Source: Bifiguratus adelaidae (taxonomy: Eukaryota; Mucoromycota; Endogonomycetes; Endogonales). From it: a stretch of DNA of 64,000 nucleotides. The notes below the pieces were generated by a model that ran no database searches, was not told the origin of the DNA, and saw only the letters and a program-made list of their open reading frames with translations. The translations under genes and the position numbers were made by a program. Shown piece by piece: positions 55,136 to 64,000 of the stretch (position 1 is the first letter of the stretch; the number at the start of each line of letters is the position of its first letter). The stretch covers positions 27,624 through 91,623 of the forward strand of contig MVBO01000001.1 in the NCBI GenBank assembly GCA_002261195.1, in the 5' to 3' direction.

Positions 55136-57640
55136 ATGCTGCGACGAGCAGCTGGATGGGTAGCAGAAACTTGGGGAGGGAGCGGACGGCTACTACAGGG
55201 GCATGGAAAGGCTTTGCCACCGAATCGGGGTGTGTCAGCGCTTGTCCGGTCATACAGTTCAAACAGTAGAACACCAGTGTTCAAGTGTCAACCAAATCGA
55301 GTCAGTGGAGCGTTTGGCCATGTACAGCCTTGGTCTCGCCTGAACAGTACACGTATAATTGCATGCTATGGACGACGGTTCTACAATGGTACTCCTGGAG
55401 GAGGCCCGGGAGGATTTCGCATCAATCCCGAGCAAGCAGCTCCGAAATCAGGCGAAGCGTTAGAAGCCTATGGCATAGACCTTACAAAGATGGCCGAGAC
55501 AGGAAAGCTTGATCCGGTGATTGGTAGAGAGGAGGAAATCAGACGGACACTCCAAGTTTTGTCTCGTCGAACAAAGAACAATCCTTGCTTGATTGGTGAA
55601 CCCGGAGTTGGCAAGACGGCAATTGCAGAAGGGTTGGCGCAAAGAATTGTGAATGGCGAAGTGCCAGAGAGCATGAAGGGCAAGCAAGTCATTGCGCTTG
55701 ATTTGGGAGCGCTAGTTGCTGGCGCAAAATATCGCGGCGAATTTGAAGATCGGCTCAAGGCGGTTCTCAAAGATGTCATTGAGTCAGAAGGCAAGATCAT
55801 GCTGTTCATTGACGAGATCCACAATCTGCTTGGACTGGGAAAGGCGGAAGGAGCGATTGACGCCGGCAACTTGCTCAAGCCAGCTTTGGCCAGAGGACAA
55901 TTGCGATGCTGTGGCGCCACTACCATCGATGAATATCGAAAATACATTGAAAAGGATGCCGCATTGGCGAGGCGCTTTCAGTCCGTGCTCGTGGATGAAC
56001 CCTCAGTCCCCGACACAATTTCCATTCTTCGAGGTTTAAAGGAACGATATGAGGTTCATCACGGTGTTCAAATTGCGGATTCTGCTCTGATTGCGGCAGC
56101 AGTGCAATCTCACCGATACATTACGGATCGATTCCTACCAGACAAGGCAATTGACCTCGTGGACGAAGCTTGTGCCACACTTCGACTGCAACAAGAGTCT
56201 CGGCCGGAGGCATTGGAGAATCTCGAGCGGCAAATCATCACTATGCAAATCGAGTTGGAATCACTCAAAAAGGAAACCGATCCTCTTTCGGTTGATCGGC
56301 GAGAGCGGCTCACCAAAGAACTGGAAGGAAAGCGTGCCAAAGCCGCGGAATTGGCAAAGATCTGGGAAGAGGAGCGTGCGCGGCTCGAGCATCTCAAGAA
56401 GATCAAGTCAGACTTGGACAAAGCCCGAACAGAACTCGAGCTCTCTCAGCGAAGAGGCGATTTGCAACGAGCTTCTGAATTGCGCTATGGCGTCATCCCG
56501 GATCTCGAGAAAAGCTTACCAAAAGAAAGACAATTTGACGACCAAAACCCTGAGTCACTCGTTCATGAGCGGGTCACTGCAGACGATATTGCACAGGTGG
56601 TCAGCAAATGGACTGGTATTCCAGTACGTCGACTTTTACGATCCGAACGTGAGAAGCTCCTTCAGATCGAAGGTGTCCTTGCTCAACGTGTGATCGGACA
56701 AGATCATGCCATCAAAGCCGTTTCCGAAGCAATACGTCTCAATCGAGCCGGATTGGCTAACACCAACAGGCCCATTGCCAGCTTCATGTTCCTAGGGCCC
56801 ACAGGCGTAGGCAAAACCGAACTTTGCAAGGCCATTGCCGAATTTCTCTTTGATACGGAAAAGGCCATTATCCGTATCGACATGTCAGAGTACATGGAAA
56901 AATTCGCAGTATCTCGTCTCGTTGGTGCACCACCTGGCTACGTGGGGTACGAAGAAGGCGGTGAACTTACCGAAGCTGTCAGGCGCAAACCTTATTCTTT
57001 GGTTCTCTTCGACGAATTCGAAAAGGCCCATCGGGATGTATCCAATCTCCTGCTGCAAGTCCTCGATGATGGTCAACTTACCGACAGCAAAGGACGCCGG
57101 GTTGACTTTAAGAACACCATGCTCGTAATGACGTCGAATTTGGGCGCGGAAGCTCTCACCATGGATGATCTTGACCAAGAAGAAGTGTCTTCAAGCACAC
57201 GCGCGGCTGTCTTGGAGGTCGTCAAGCGCACATTTCCTCCTGAATTTGTCAATCGCATTGATGAACAAATCGTCTTCAATCGCCTTTCTCGCAGCTCCAT
57301 TCGCAAAATTGTGGATGTCCGACTCAAGGAAGTCCAACAGCGCTTGGAAGATAAAAGAGTAATCCTGGATGTGGACGACAAAGCCAAGGAGTGGCTAGCC
57401 AAGGAAGGCTATGATCCCTTGTACGGTGCTCGACCGCTCAACAGGGTGATTCAAAAGATCCTCTTGCAGCCTCTTGCACGACTCATGATTGATGGCGGTA
57501 TCCGACCAGGCGAACATGTCCAGGTACGCACGATCGAGACACCAGAGGGTGTCATGCTCGATATCGTACGAAACCATCCGCCTGGAGAAGAGTGGGAGAA
57601 CAAGGATGAAGATGACCATCATGGCTTCCTTGTGGAATGA
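55136..57640 (+). CDS. HSP78: Mitochondrial ClpB-type disaggregase Hsp78
   Basis: Intronless gene for 834 residues. Residues 1 to about 90 are Arg/Ser-rich without acidic residues at the start ([13 protein letters not shown]), a typical mitochondrial presequence. The ClpB N-domain is missing, as in Hsp78. NBD1 has Walker [11 protein letters not shown], Walker [11 protein letters not shown], and the ClpB middle coiled coil (about residues 340-470). NBD2 has Walker [11 protein letters not shown], Walker [11 protein letters not shown], pore loop GYVGYEEGG and sensor 2 GARPLNR. It resolves protein aggregates in the matrix with mtHsp70. The frame is open 18 codons upstream, but only the 55136 codon is ATG. 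Confidence 0.97.
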   Translation: MLRRAAGWVAETWGGSGRLLQGHGKALPPNRGVSALVRSYSSNSRTPVFKCQPNRVSGAFGHVQPWSRLNSTRIIACYGRRFYNGTPGGGPGGFRINPEQAAPKSGEALEAYGIDLTKMAETGKLDPVIGREEEIRRTLQVLSRRTKNNPCLIGEPGVGKTAIAEGLAQRIVNGEVPESMKGKQVIALDLGALVAGAKYRGEFEDRLKAVLKDVIESEGKIMLFIDEIHNLLGLGKAEGAIDAGNLLKPALARGQLRCCGATTIDEYRKYIEKDAALARRFQSVLVDEPSVPDTISILRGLKERYEVHHGVQIADSALIAAAVQSHRYITDRFLPDKAIDLVDEACATLRLQQESRPEALENLERQIITMQIELESLKKETDPLSVDRRERLTKELEGKRAKAAELAKIWEEERARLEHLKKIKSDLDKARTELELSQRRGDLQRASELRYGVIPDLEKSLPKERQFDDQNPESLVHERVTADDIAQVVSKWTGIPVRRLLRSEREKLLQIEGVLAQRVIGQDHAIKAVSEAIRLNRAGLANTNRPIASFMFLGPTGVGKTELCKAIAEFLFDTEKAIIRIDMSEYMEKFAVSRLVGAPPGYVGYEEGGELTEAVRRKPYSLVLFDEFEKAHRDVSNLLLQVLDDGQLTDSKGRRVDFKNTMLVMTSNLGAEALTMDDLDQEEVSSSTRAAVLEVVKRTFPPEFVNRIDEQIVFNRLSRSSIRKIVDVRLKEVQQRLEDKRVILDVDDKAKEWLAKEGYDPLYGARPLNRVIQKILLQPLARLMIDGGIRPGEHVQVRTIETPEGVMLDIVRNHPPGEEWENKDEDDHHGFLVE

Positions 57641-57757
57641 TTTGCTTTGCAAATTGCCGCATACAATGCGATAGTAGCGCATCCAAAAGATTTGTATAGG
57701 ACATGCGGGTATCAGATTGGTATTTCTTTAGATCCTCTAAATGCTCCATAATTAAGA

Positions 57758-59861
57758 TCAGACTCTTTCCTCCACCAGGGAAGGGTCAGCTGGAACTGCT
57801 AGTTTTTCTTGGTGGTCTTCTTGCTCGTCTTCCTGTACGTCGTCATTCACGTTGCGATCCACAGCATACCGACCGGGACCCTTGAAGATACGACGCCCCC
57901 AAACGATCCAATAGAAGCCAACCAAAATCCATAGAGCACCAAAGATGGCGATGGCATAGTTCATGTTTTCCGCCGTGACGGGATACAAGGTCGGAAGAAC
58001 GAACAAGACGGAGATGAAGGCGATCCATGCGATGGCGATAGCACCATTAATGACACTATATCTGCCGAGATTGAACGGTCCTGGATGGAATTTCGAGCGA
58101 GTGAACATGAGACAAAGCGTAGGGAAACCATAAGTGACGTAAAGACTGATGGTTGCTACACTGGTGATGGCGACAAAGGCTTTAGGGCACAAAACGTGAG
58201 CGATGCAGGTTAAGCATACTTGCAATCGTGCCATACCTGTGGAAGAACCCAAGTTTAGCAGGCCCAAGACAGCCGCTACAAACACCAAGGCCCACACAGC
58301 AAGGATAGGTGTCTGCGTTCTTGGGCTCAACTTGTGGAGGAACCGTGGGCAGGCACCATCACGAGACAAGGCGTAGATCAATCGAGCATTGGATGTGACG
58401 ACGGCATTTCCGCAAAAGAAGACGCCGACAATGATAATACACATGAGCAGAATGGCTCCCGTCTTGCCTACAGCATCCAAAAATACTTGTGCGATTGGTA
58501 AACCCGTTGGACTCGAGATGACGCGATCGTAATCCTGAACGCTAAAAGTCACAGCGAGCAAGAAAGCCAGACCGGCAATGGCCGTCACCAGGATGGAGAA
58601 GAGAATGGAGCGGGGCCCGCTGCGCTGCGCATCCTTTGTTTCTTCAGTCATGTGGGCCGAGGAATCGTATCCTGCGAAAATACCATAAGGCAATGCCCGA
58701 GATCTGGGCACACACGGTTCATACCTGTCATGCTGTATTGACTTTGGAGAAGACCGAGTAGGATGACGAACCCATTGTTGGACCATCCAGTGTTGTTTTC
58801 ATAGTCAGTAAAGACAAAGGTTGCCGAGGCATGACGGCCTCGGGTTCCGACCAATAATGAAATAATGATAATGAGTGTGCCAAACAGATGCCAGTACACT
58901 AGAGTCAAGCATGAGTTTTAATCATATGGCTATAACCAGGAGTAGCCACTTACTTGACACAATATTCATCCAGCCGATTGCCTTCACACCAAACGTGTTG
59001 ATCAGACCATTCAAGACCAAAATGCCAATGTAAATGCCCACCGTCGCGCCTGCCGTCGGCGTCCACGTGAGATCGGTACCAATACTGATCGTCGCTGTTA
59101 CCACGAGAGCTAGCCCGTAATCGACCGCAGCACTACCACAAATCTGACCAATGAGATTAAACCAGGCGCAAAAGAAGGATGCCATCGGTGCCCACTTGGG
59201 TGTGGATAAGGCCGCTGACCAATAGTACAGTCCTCCTGACGTTGGAAACGCCGAGCAAACTATGATCGGCAGTAAGCCCGAGGCAATCATGATGCATTCT
59301 CGCAATCCAAACTTACTCTCAGCCATGGACAACGCTACGATAAAGGTCATTATGGCTACAAAAATCCATCCGAAAATGATCACAACCTTAAGTGATGAAT
59401 CACGCCGGTTAGTGTCACGCTTTCCGTGCCTGATACGCTTACTATCGCCATATACTTACGGGACCGCCTAGAAGAGTCGATTGAATGGGAAAGCTGAGTC
59501 ATAAGGCGCAACATGTCACAGGAAGAATGTAAGCTAGGCCTACTGCTCCCAGAACCGACATCAAGCCGAGTATGGATCACTCACCTGTCTGCAGAGCTGT
59601 ACCATACAATGGGGTCAAGCCACTCATGATACTCATGGTCGAGAAGCACAAGCAAAAGTTTTCAAAGCTCGACAGACTTCGTTTAAGCTCCTACAAAGGG
59701 GAAAAGCCGCATGGAATGAAAACGTTGCGACCGCTGTCAGATCACGGTAAAAATCCCGATGGATCGAGCGAAAGCGTATTCACTCCTGTCAATCTTACCT
59801 GCTTGTAGCCCATGCTAAACAGCACTGCCTCATCATCCTCTATCGTCTGGTGTCTAGCCAT
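57758..59861 (-). CDS. Amino-acid/GABA-choline type permease (APC family)
   Basis: Eight exons: 59799-59861, 59585-59690, 59460-59467, 59317-59386, 58954-59259, 58725-58898, 58237-58671 and 57758-58179, giving 527 residues. This is the fungal GABA/choline/amino-acid permease branch with about 12 membrane segments. Marks are FENFCLCFSTMSIMSGLTPLYG, AEICSAFPTSGGLYYWSA, GYDSSAHMTEETKDA and FNLGRYS. Exon 3 is only 8 nt (GCGGTCCC) and supplies the conserved Gly-Gly-Pro at the start of helix 2; phases on both sides fit exactly. Introns 4 (59260-59316) and 7 (58180-58236) are 57 bp, stop-free and 3n, so naive ORF calling keeps them as false insertions. Substrate is inferred, not shown. Confidence 0.92.
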
Positions 59862-60349
59862 GGCAGGTTGTGTCGATGTTCGTAAACAAGAGGAGGAACT
59901 AAAAAGAGCAGGTCCTTTCCTTTATAGGCGATTCAGACACATGGACTAAATGTCACATGACGGGAATGGGTTCCAGCATTGCGGGGCATAGAGATGGATG
60001 TCCCTTACGCTTGTGCTGCCAAGCCATGGCTGATGATATCCTTTGTCACCAATGGCTTGAATCTGTTAAGAAATTTTGGTCGGGAAGGGCCTGAAGGATT
60101 ATGTCACTACAATTCCGGTGAGACCAATTTCAACCTCATTACCTAATGGCATTTCAGGCACCAGGGACACCAAATGCAGTTCTAGGTTTGAGAAGCAGAT
60201 CTCATTGAAAGACATGGCTGACACTTTTGTATACAATTAAGCTTCGGCTATTTACACTTGTAACACGTGGTAGACGATATCTCACACCCTACTGTCATTC
60301 TCAAGCTCCATACGTGTCGATTTGGACATTCGCTCCGAGTTATGACCAC
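59862..60349. other. Intergenic region
   Basis: 488 bp upstream of the permease and downstream of SEC9, both minus strand. It should contain the permease promoter. No gene or repeat seen. Confidence 0.4.
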
Positions 60350-61638
60350 TCATTTGATCTTGCTGAGTTTATGCGTTGTTACACGCAAATCTTCGCTGAT
60401 TGGATCAATCTTTCGGTCGATCCGATCAAGCATCTTGCTCTGTTCTTCGACTTCGGCATTCATATTGATCGCGATATTCTTCAAATCCCGAAGGGCGCTG
60501 CTCATGATGTCCAGGTTTCGATCAATTTCATCTTCCATCGTATCGTCCTCTTCATCGGCTTCAAATTGGTATCGATTCCTATCGCCTTGCGAGCGGCCGC
60601 TTGTACCTGAACGATACCCTGCTTGCGCCGACTTTTGTACATGCTCAACGCGCTTTTGAGATTCGTGTTGGTATTTTCTATTTTCCATTGCAGACTGTTC
60701 ACGTTCGTGTGCGACCGCATTCAAATGCTCGATTTCTCTTCGTTCGCGGCGTCCTTTTGTGAATGGATTTGACCAGGCGGGTATAAAAATGGACCGGTTG
60801 AGCTTCTTGAGCTCTGACGTTTGGTCAGCTGCGACGTCCGATCCTGCTTTCGCGCGGTCCATGTGTCTGTCCACGGTAGCCAATTGTGCTAAGTACGATG
60901 TAAGCGATTAGCTCCTCGTGATGCTTTTAACATACCTGCTTGGTTGCCGAGCATGTCCATCGTGCTACCTGCCGCTTCCTTCGATTCCTGCAGTTTCATG
61001 ACGGCATTCCGCGTACTTGCCAAAGTGTCTTGTTTGACATGACTAATTTGTTGCTTGATGCCAGCTACTGGATCCTCGCCATAGGCGTCATCGTCATCCA
61101 GATATCGGTTTGGTTCATTACGTTGGTCTACAGGTCGTCCGTACCGATCCCGCCCAGAAGTATTATTGTAACGCTCAGCCGTATCCCCGAAAAGCTGTCG
61201 TCGGTCATCACTCGGGTTACTGTAATCCGCTCGGCGATTAGGGTATTGGTCGCTTTTTTGGGTATAATCGTCACCGTAGCCTCTAGCTGAGCCATACCGG
61301 CCGTTCGAGCTTGCTGCATGGTTCTGTCTTGGCATACCGTATGCGTCACTCTCATTACGACCTGTTGGTCCGTAATAGCCTTCACGACCATTGCTTGAGC
61401 CTTTGTTGTAACCACTGACCTCGTTAAACTGTGGCGCATACTGACTTGAGCTTACTGAGGCGCCATAGTGGCTGTCACCATACTGGTTAGATCTGTAGGA
61501 AGCTTGAGATTTTCCGGCATATGCTCCACCATAGTTGTGGCCTGGAAAGACTTGGTTCTGTCTGTTATGACTGCCCATAGAGCGTGGAGTGTCGTCTTCA
61601 AATGGATTCGTCGAACCTTGTTGTGTAGACTTCTCCAT
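60350..61638 (-). CDS. SEC9: SNAP-25-type t-SNARE Sec9
   Basis: Exons 60936-61638 and 60350-60888 join in phase and give 413 residues. The N-terminal half is a Tyr/Gly/Ser/Asn-rich disordered region with NPF motifs (TNPFED). The Qb SNARE helix spans IKQQISHVKQDTLASTRNAV to TVDRHMDRAK, with the intron falling beside its zero-layer Gln (GNQAAQLATVD). A linker with SNPFTKGRRERRE follows. The Qc helix is MEDEIDRNLDIMSSALRDLK to DRKIDPISED, with Gln in EEQSKML. The protein has no membrane span, as expected for Sec9/SNAP-25, which pairs with Sso syntaxin and Snc at the plasma membrane for exocytosis. Confidence 0.94.
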
Positions 61639-62352
61639 CGTATAGAATGAACAAAGGGACTTCGCAAGCCAATTTAGTCATGTTCCCTCTTGGCAAAGCA
61701 AATTGGTTGAGGCTTGGAGATTAAATGGCCTTGAATGCGCAAATCGGACGTTGCGTGGCTATGTGTGGTACAAGGAGGGTTTAGAGGTAGTGACAAGGTT
61801 TGCATACCTTGCTTTGGGGCTTAGTGACAAGGTCTAGGTAACGCCGAGGGACAATCGGGGATCGCATCAGCGCCGGCATTAGTAGGAGCCATGCGATGTG
61901 ATTGAAATGTAAGCATATGCGCAGGTACGATCTACATCGAACTCGCACTCGAGACAGAGTATTTGATATAGCTACCGTTACTCGGAGTGATTTTCTCTCT
62001 CTCCGAGTGAAATCGCATCATCCGAACTCGAAGAATTGCTTATCCTGCGCAGATACAAAGGAGGATGAATCGCAAACGACTTGCGAAGCTCCCTTCTCAC
62101 CTTCGCCGGTCCGTAAGATTCACAATCATTTCATTCAGTAGGCGTGGAAGCAGCCATCTCATTCTCCTGGATATATTAAGTAGGGCCTAGCAAAGGAGCA
62201 CAGCTTGGCGATGAACATGCTTGCAAGCGTTGGATCAATGTTGCCTTATAATTCTCTTTCATCTGATTGCAGACAGTAAATTTGATTATTCGCACTTTTT
62301 TTTATCTGGTTCCATCTATATAAGCCTGTACATTTTGATCCGGGTCATTCTA

Positions 62353-62767
62353 GATCAAAGGACCCAATGAAAATGTCCGGTCCGAAACCAATGAGTATCT
62401 TTGGCGTCGGCTCGGCAGGGCGGAAAAGCTTATATTTGGTCAGATTATTCCGACGAATTATCCCGAGTTTGTACCCACGCGTGTCATGCCTGGAAACGAC
62501 GTCAGTAATGCCACGATTAAGAGCGAGCAGTTCTACCCTCCATCTCAGGTTAGATTCGGAAAGAGTAGTGACTGCTGCATATGCCTCTTGAACTATTTCC
62601 CACGACCACCAACTGTGAGGGGAGGCTCAGGGCGGCTAGGATCTAATCCTACGAACGTCTCAAAAACAATATCATTCAATGTGATGGAGAGATCAAGCCA
62701 AAGGGCATCCATAATGGTTGAATTGAGACCCAGAGTGAGTGGTTCACCCGATACAGCCATCCCATGA
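62353..62767 (+). other. Possible orphan exon or gene remnant
   Basis: An open stretch of about 138 codons begins after a TAG and ends at a TGA. It reads in part EKLIFGQIIPTNYPEFVP and TRVMPGNDVSNATIKSEQF, with composition more like protein than the flanking frames. The second half looks less natural. There is no family match by eye, no ATG near the start (first in-frame ATG at 62486), and no obvious partner exon. Could be an internal exon, a decayed gene, or chance. Confidence 0.2.
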
Positions 62768-63836
62768 CGCCCTCGAACAGGGTTAGGGTTAAATAAATTT
62801 GGTGAATAGAAAGCGAGAAGGGCTACTTTCGGTACCTGAATTCCCGGAATCGTTTGATCCTATCTTTGACACCGTTTCTTTCACTTCTAATCAGCTTTCG
62901 CCAAGCTTCTTAGCTTAGATCTTATCGCAAGAAATACAGTACTAGCTTGGTTGCTGGATTCTGTAGGTAAACTATGATTTCAGTGAATATATAGCGCTAA
63001 GAGATCAGCGAAGACCACTAGATCGAAATATTCAACGTTATGCAAGACCTGGTCAGGAAGCCAAAGGGACCTCTTCCGATCAAGCGGACTTTAGAATGTG
63101 AAACCGATCTCTGTCCTGGATGCTGGCACAGACCCTCCCATCACGGATCGAAAATTTAGATTCACGAAAAGTGATCAACGCAGCTGTAGAAGTTGCTATA
63201 TCTGGGCGGATCCGTAGAATGAAGGCATATCACGGCGCGACACAGTTCTTTCGTGGGACATTTAGTGATAGTGAATACCACCCATACCATATTAGGTTAA
63301 CCGGGGTCAGGTGCGACTGACCAGCAAATCAATTTTTGTAACGGTCAGCTTTTCTTTGGGCAAAGCCACGGGCTGTGTGCCCTATTCAACGTAGGACAAG
63401 TAGTATGTGGCATTTCCGAACCATCACATGCATGCGATAGCTCCTTTGAATGGTGAGGCGCGGCAACCTTTGCGCGTCAAAAAATCCCAATCCAAGTAAT
63501 TGGCATGTGCGCAACCAAAACCCACTTGGGGAAGGGCTTGGGTATCACAATGCACTTTCGCGAAAGCGCGTAATGAATTGAACGCCAACTGCTTTTTGAT
63601 AATCCGTTCAGTACAAGATAAGCGTCTGCATCTGCCTGTTTTTGTGGAGCGCCATGCATGACGAGGGGGTAGGTTGTGCACGAAGATTGTAATCGTCCCC
63701 AACTGCTGGTCAACCAATAGGAAATGATTTTTTGGCCTTTTCAAAGTTAGCTAAATCGCAATAATCCATTTTTGGGTGGTTGTGAACTCACTCTTTTTGA
63801 GCGTGTGATTCTGATGCAACCTTTTATGGTAATTGC

Positions 63837-63863
63837 CACTGCAGCAGTCACTGCAGCAGTCAC
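63837..63863 (+). repeat. 12-bp tandem repeat CACTGCAGCAGT, two copies
   Basis: Two perfect adjacent copies (63837-63848 and 63849-63860) followed by the first bases of a third. Each unit contains CTGCAG and is close to palindromic (ACTGCAGCAGT). It lies 45 bp before a TATA box and may be an upstream activating element; that is inference. Confidence 0.55.
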
Positions 63864-63906
63864 TTCCTCAATCGTTCCATTGCCCGGGTGCTTTTATCAC
63901 CCCGAC

Positions 63907-63913
63907 TATAAAA
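63907..63913 (+). promoter_or_regulatory. TATA box
   Basis: TATAAAA at 63907-63913, 60 bp before the ATG of the gene at the right edge and just after the 12-bp repeats. Spacing is normal for a fungal TATA promoter. Confidence 0.55.
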
Positions 63914-63972
63914 GCACCAAAACTTTACGCTGCCCAGTCTTCTTCTATTGGACTTCTCGTTGACTTTACATC

Positions 63973-64000
63973 ATGAGCGAGGGGTACGGAAACACCGCCA
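63973..64000 (+). CDS. First codons of a gene cut by the right edge
   Basis: An ATG at 63973 follows the TATA box and opens a frame reading MSEGYGNTA to the window end. Nine codons are not enough to name a product. Promoter architecture is the main support. Confidence 0.35.

Larger units (their letters stand above)
61639..63972. other. Gene-poor region
   Basis: 2.3 kb with the SEC9 promoter at its left end. A perfect 8-bp inverted repeat ACTCGGAG/CTCCGAGT lies near 61979-62006. TTAGGG occurs twice at 62779-62791. One plus-strand open stretch (62353-62767) reads like protein but has no start or known domain. No RNA gene or transposon end was found. Confidence 0.4.

Noticed and set aside
57758-59383. 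Permease read as uninterrupted frames with 19-residue insertions
   Set aside because: The insertions have perfect GT...AG ends and interrupt conserved motifs (AEICSAFPTSGG and SSTAFVAITS). They are introns.
61979-62006. Inverted repeat ACTCGGAG/CTCCGAGT as a terminator or transposon end
   Set aside because: Only 8 bp with a loop of about 12 bp, no target duplication and no transposase nearby. More likely chance or a small regulatory hairpin.
1-64000. Mobile elements, virus-like elements, CRISPR arrays, rRNA or toxin genes
   Set aside because: No reverse transcriptase, integrase, transposase or capsid-like sequence, no long terminal repeats, and no regularly spaced repeats were seen on either strand.

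Overview
This window is nuclear DNA of a filamentous fungus. Nearly all genes are eukaryotic housekeeping genes broken by very short GT-AG introns (about 38-78 bp, mostly 48-55), and the set includes fungal markers: Tvp23, a Mep-type ammonium transporter, an Sfp1-like zinc finger, Sec9, a Num1/Mcp5-like cortical anchor and Hsp78. A mitochondrial complex I subunit, a GT64 (EXT-like) glycosyltransferase, a P-type ATPase of the Na+/K+ class and a rabconnectin/WDR7-like protein point to an early-diverging lineage, most likely Mucoromycota. That placement is inference. I see no virus-like element, transposon, CRISPR array or tRNA gene I could defend.

Layout. 0-6 kb: 3' end of a SulP/cNMP-binding transporter, a short-chain dehydrogenase, a GT64 glycosyltransferase and TVP23. 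6-18 kb: ammonium transporter, Obg-like ATPase OLA1, a GH31 alpha-glucosidase with an apparent one-base frameshift, a BTB-like protein, a complex I Tim17-fold subunit divergent from the splicing factor PRP46, and an N-terminal methyltransferase. 18-30 kb: Sfp1-like zinc finger, a long intergenic stretch, an importin-alpha-like armadillo protein, a tetraspanin and a P-type ATPase. 29-39 kb: a membrane-anchored double amidohydrolase, PAF1 and a 22-exon WDR7-like gene. 40-51 kb: a Num1-like protein with a PH domain and many repeat modules, an ankyrin-FYVE-RING protein, a SET/NAP histone chaperone and a SET-domain lysine methyltransferase. 51-64 kb: a gene-poor stretch, a UFD1/zinc-finger/AZUL protein divergent from mitochondrial HSP78, an amino-acid/GABA-type permease, a SEC9-type SNARE, another gene-poor stretch, and the first codons of a gene cut by the right edge.

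The genes do not form a pathway cluster. Themes recur: vesicle traffic and endomembranes (TVP23, SEC9, WDR7-like, FYVE-RING), ubiquitin signalling (UFD1-AZUL, RING), chromatin and transcription (PAF1, SET/NAP, SET domain, Sfp1-like), and transport. Divergent pairs share short promoters (97-360 bp) and convergent pairs almost touch (28-65 bp). Exon models were built by hand by requiring splice signals and reading phase to agree at every junction. Most close perfectly. The GH31 gene does not, and its mismatch is reported. The strongest unusual signals are in gene structure: an 8-nt microexon, three GC-AG introns (two adjacent), an intron flanked by an 11-bp direct repeat, and stop-free introns of length 3n.
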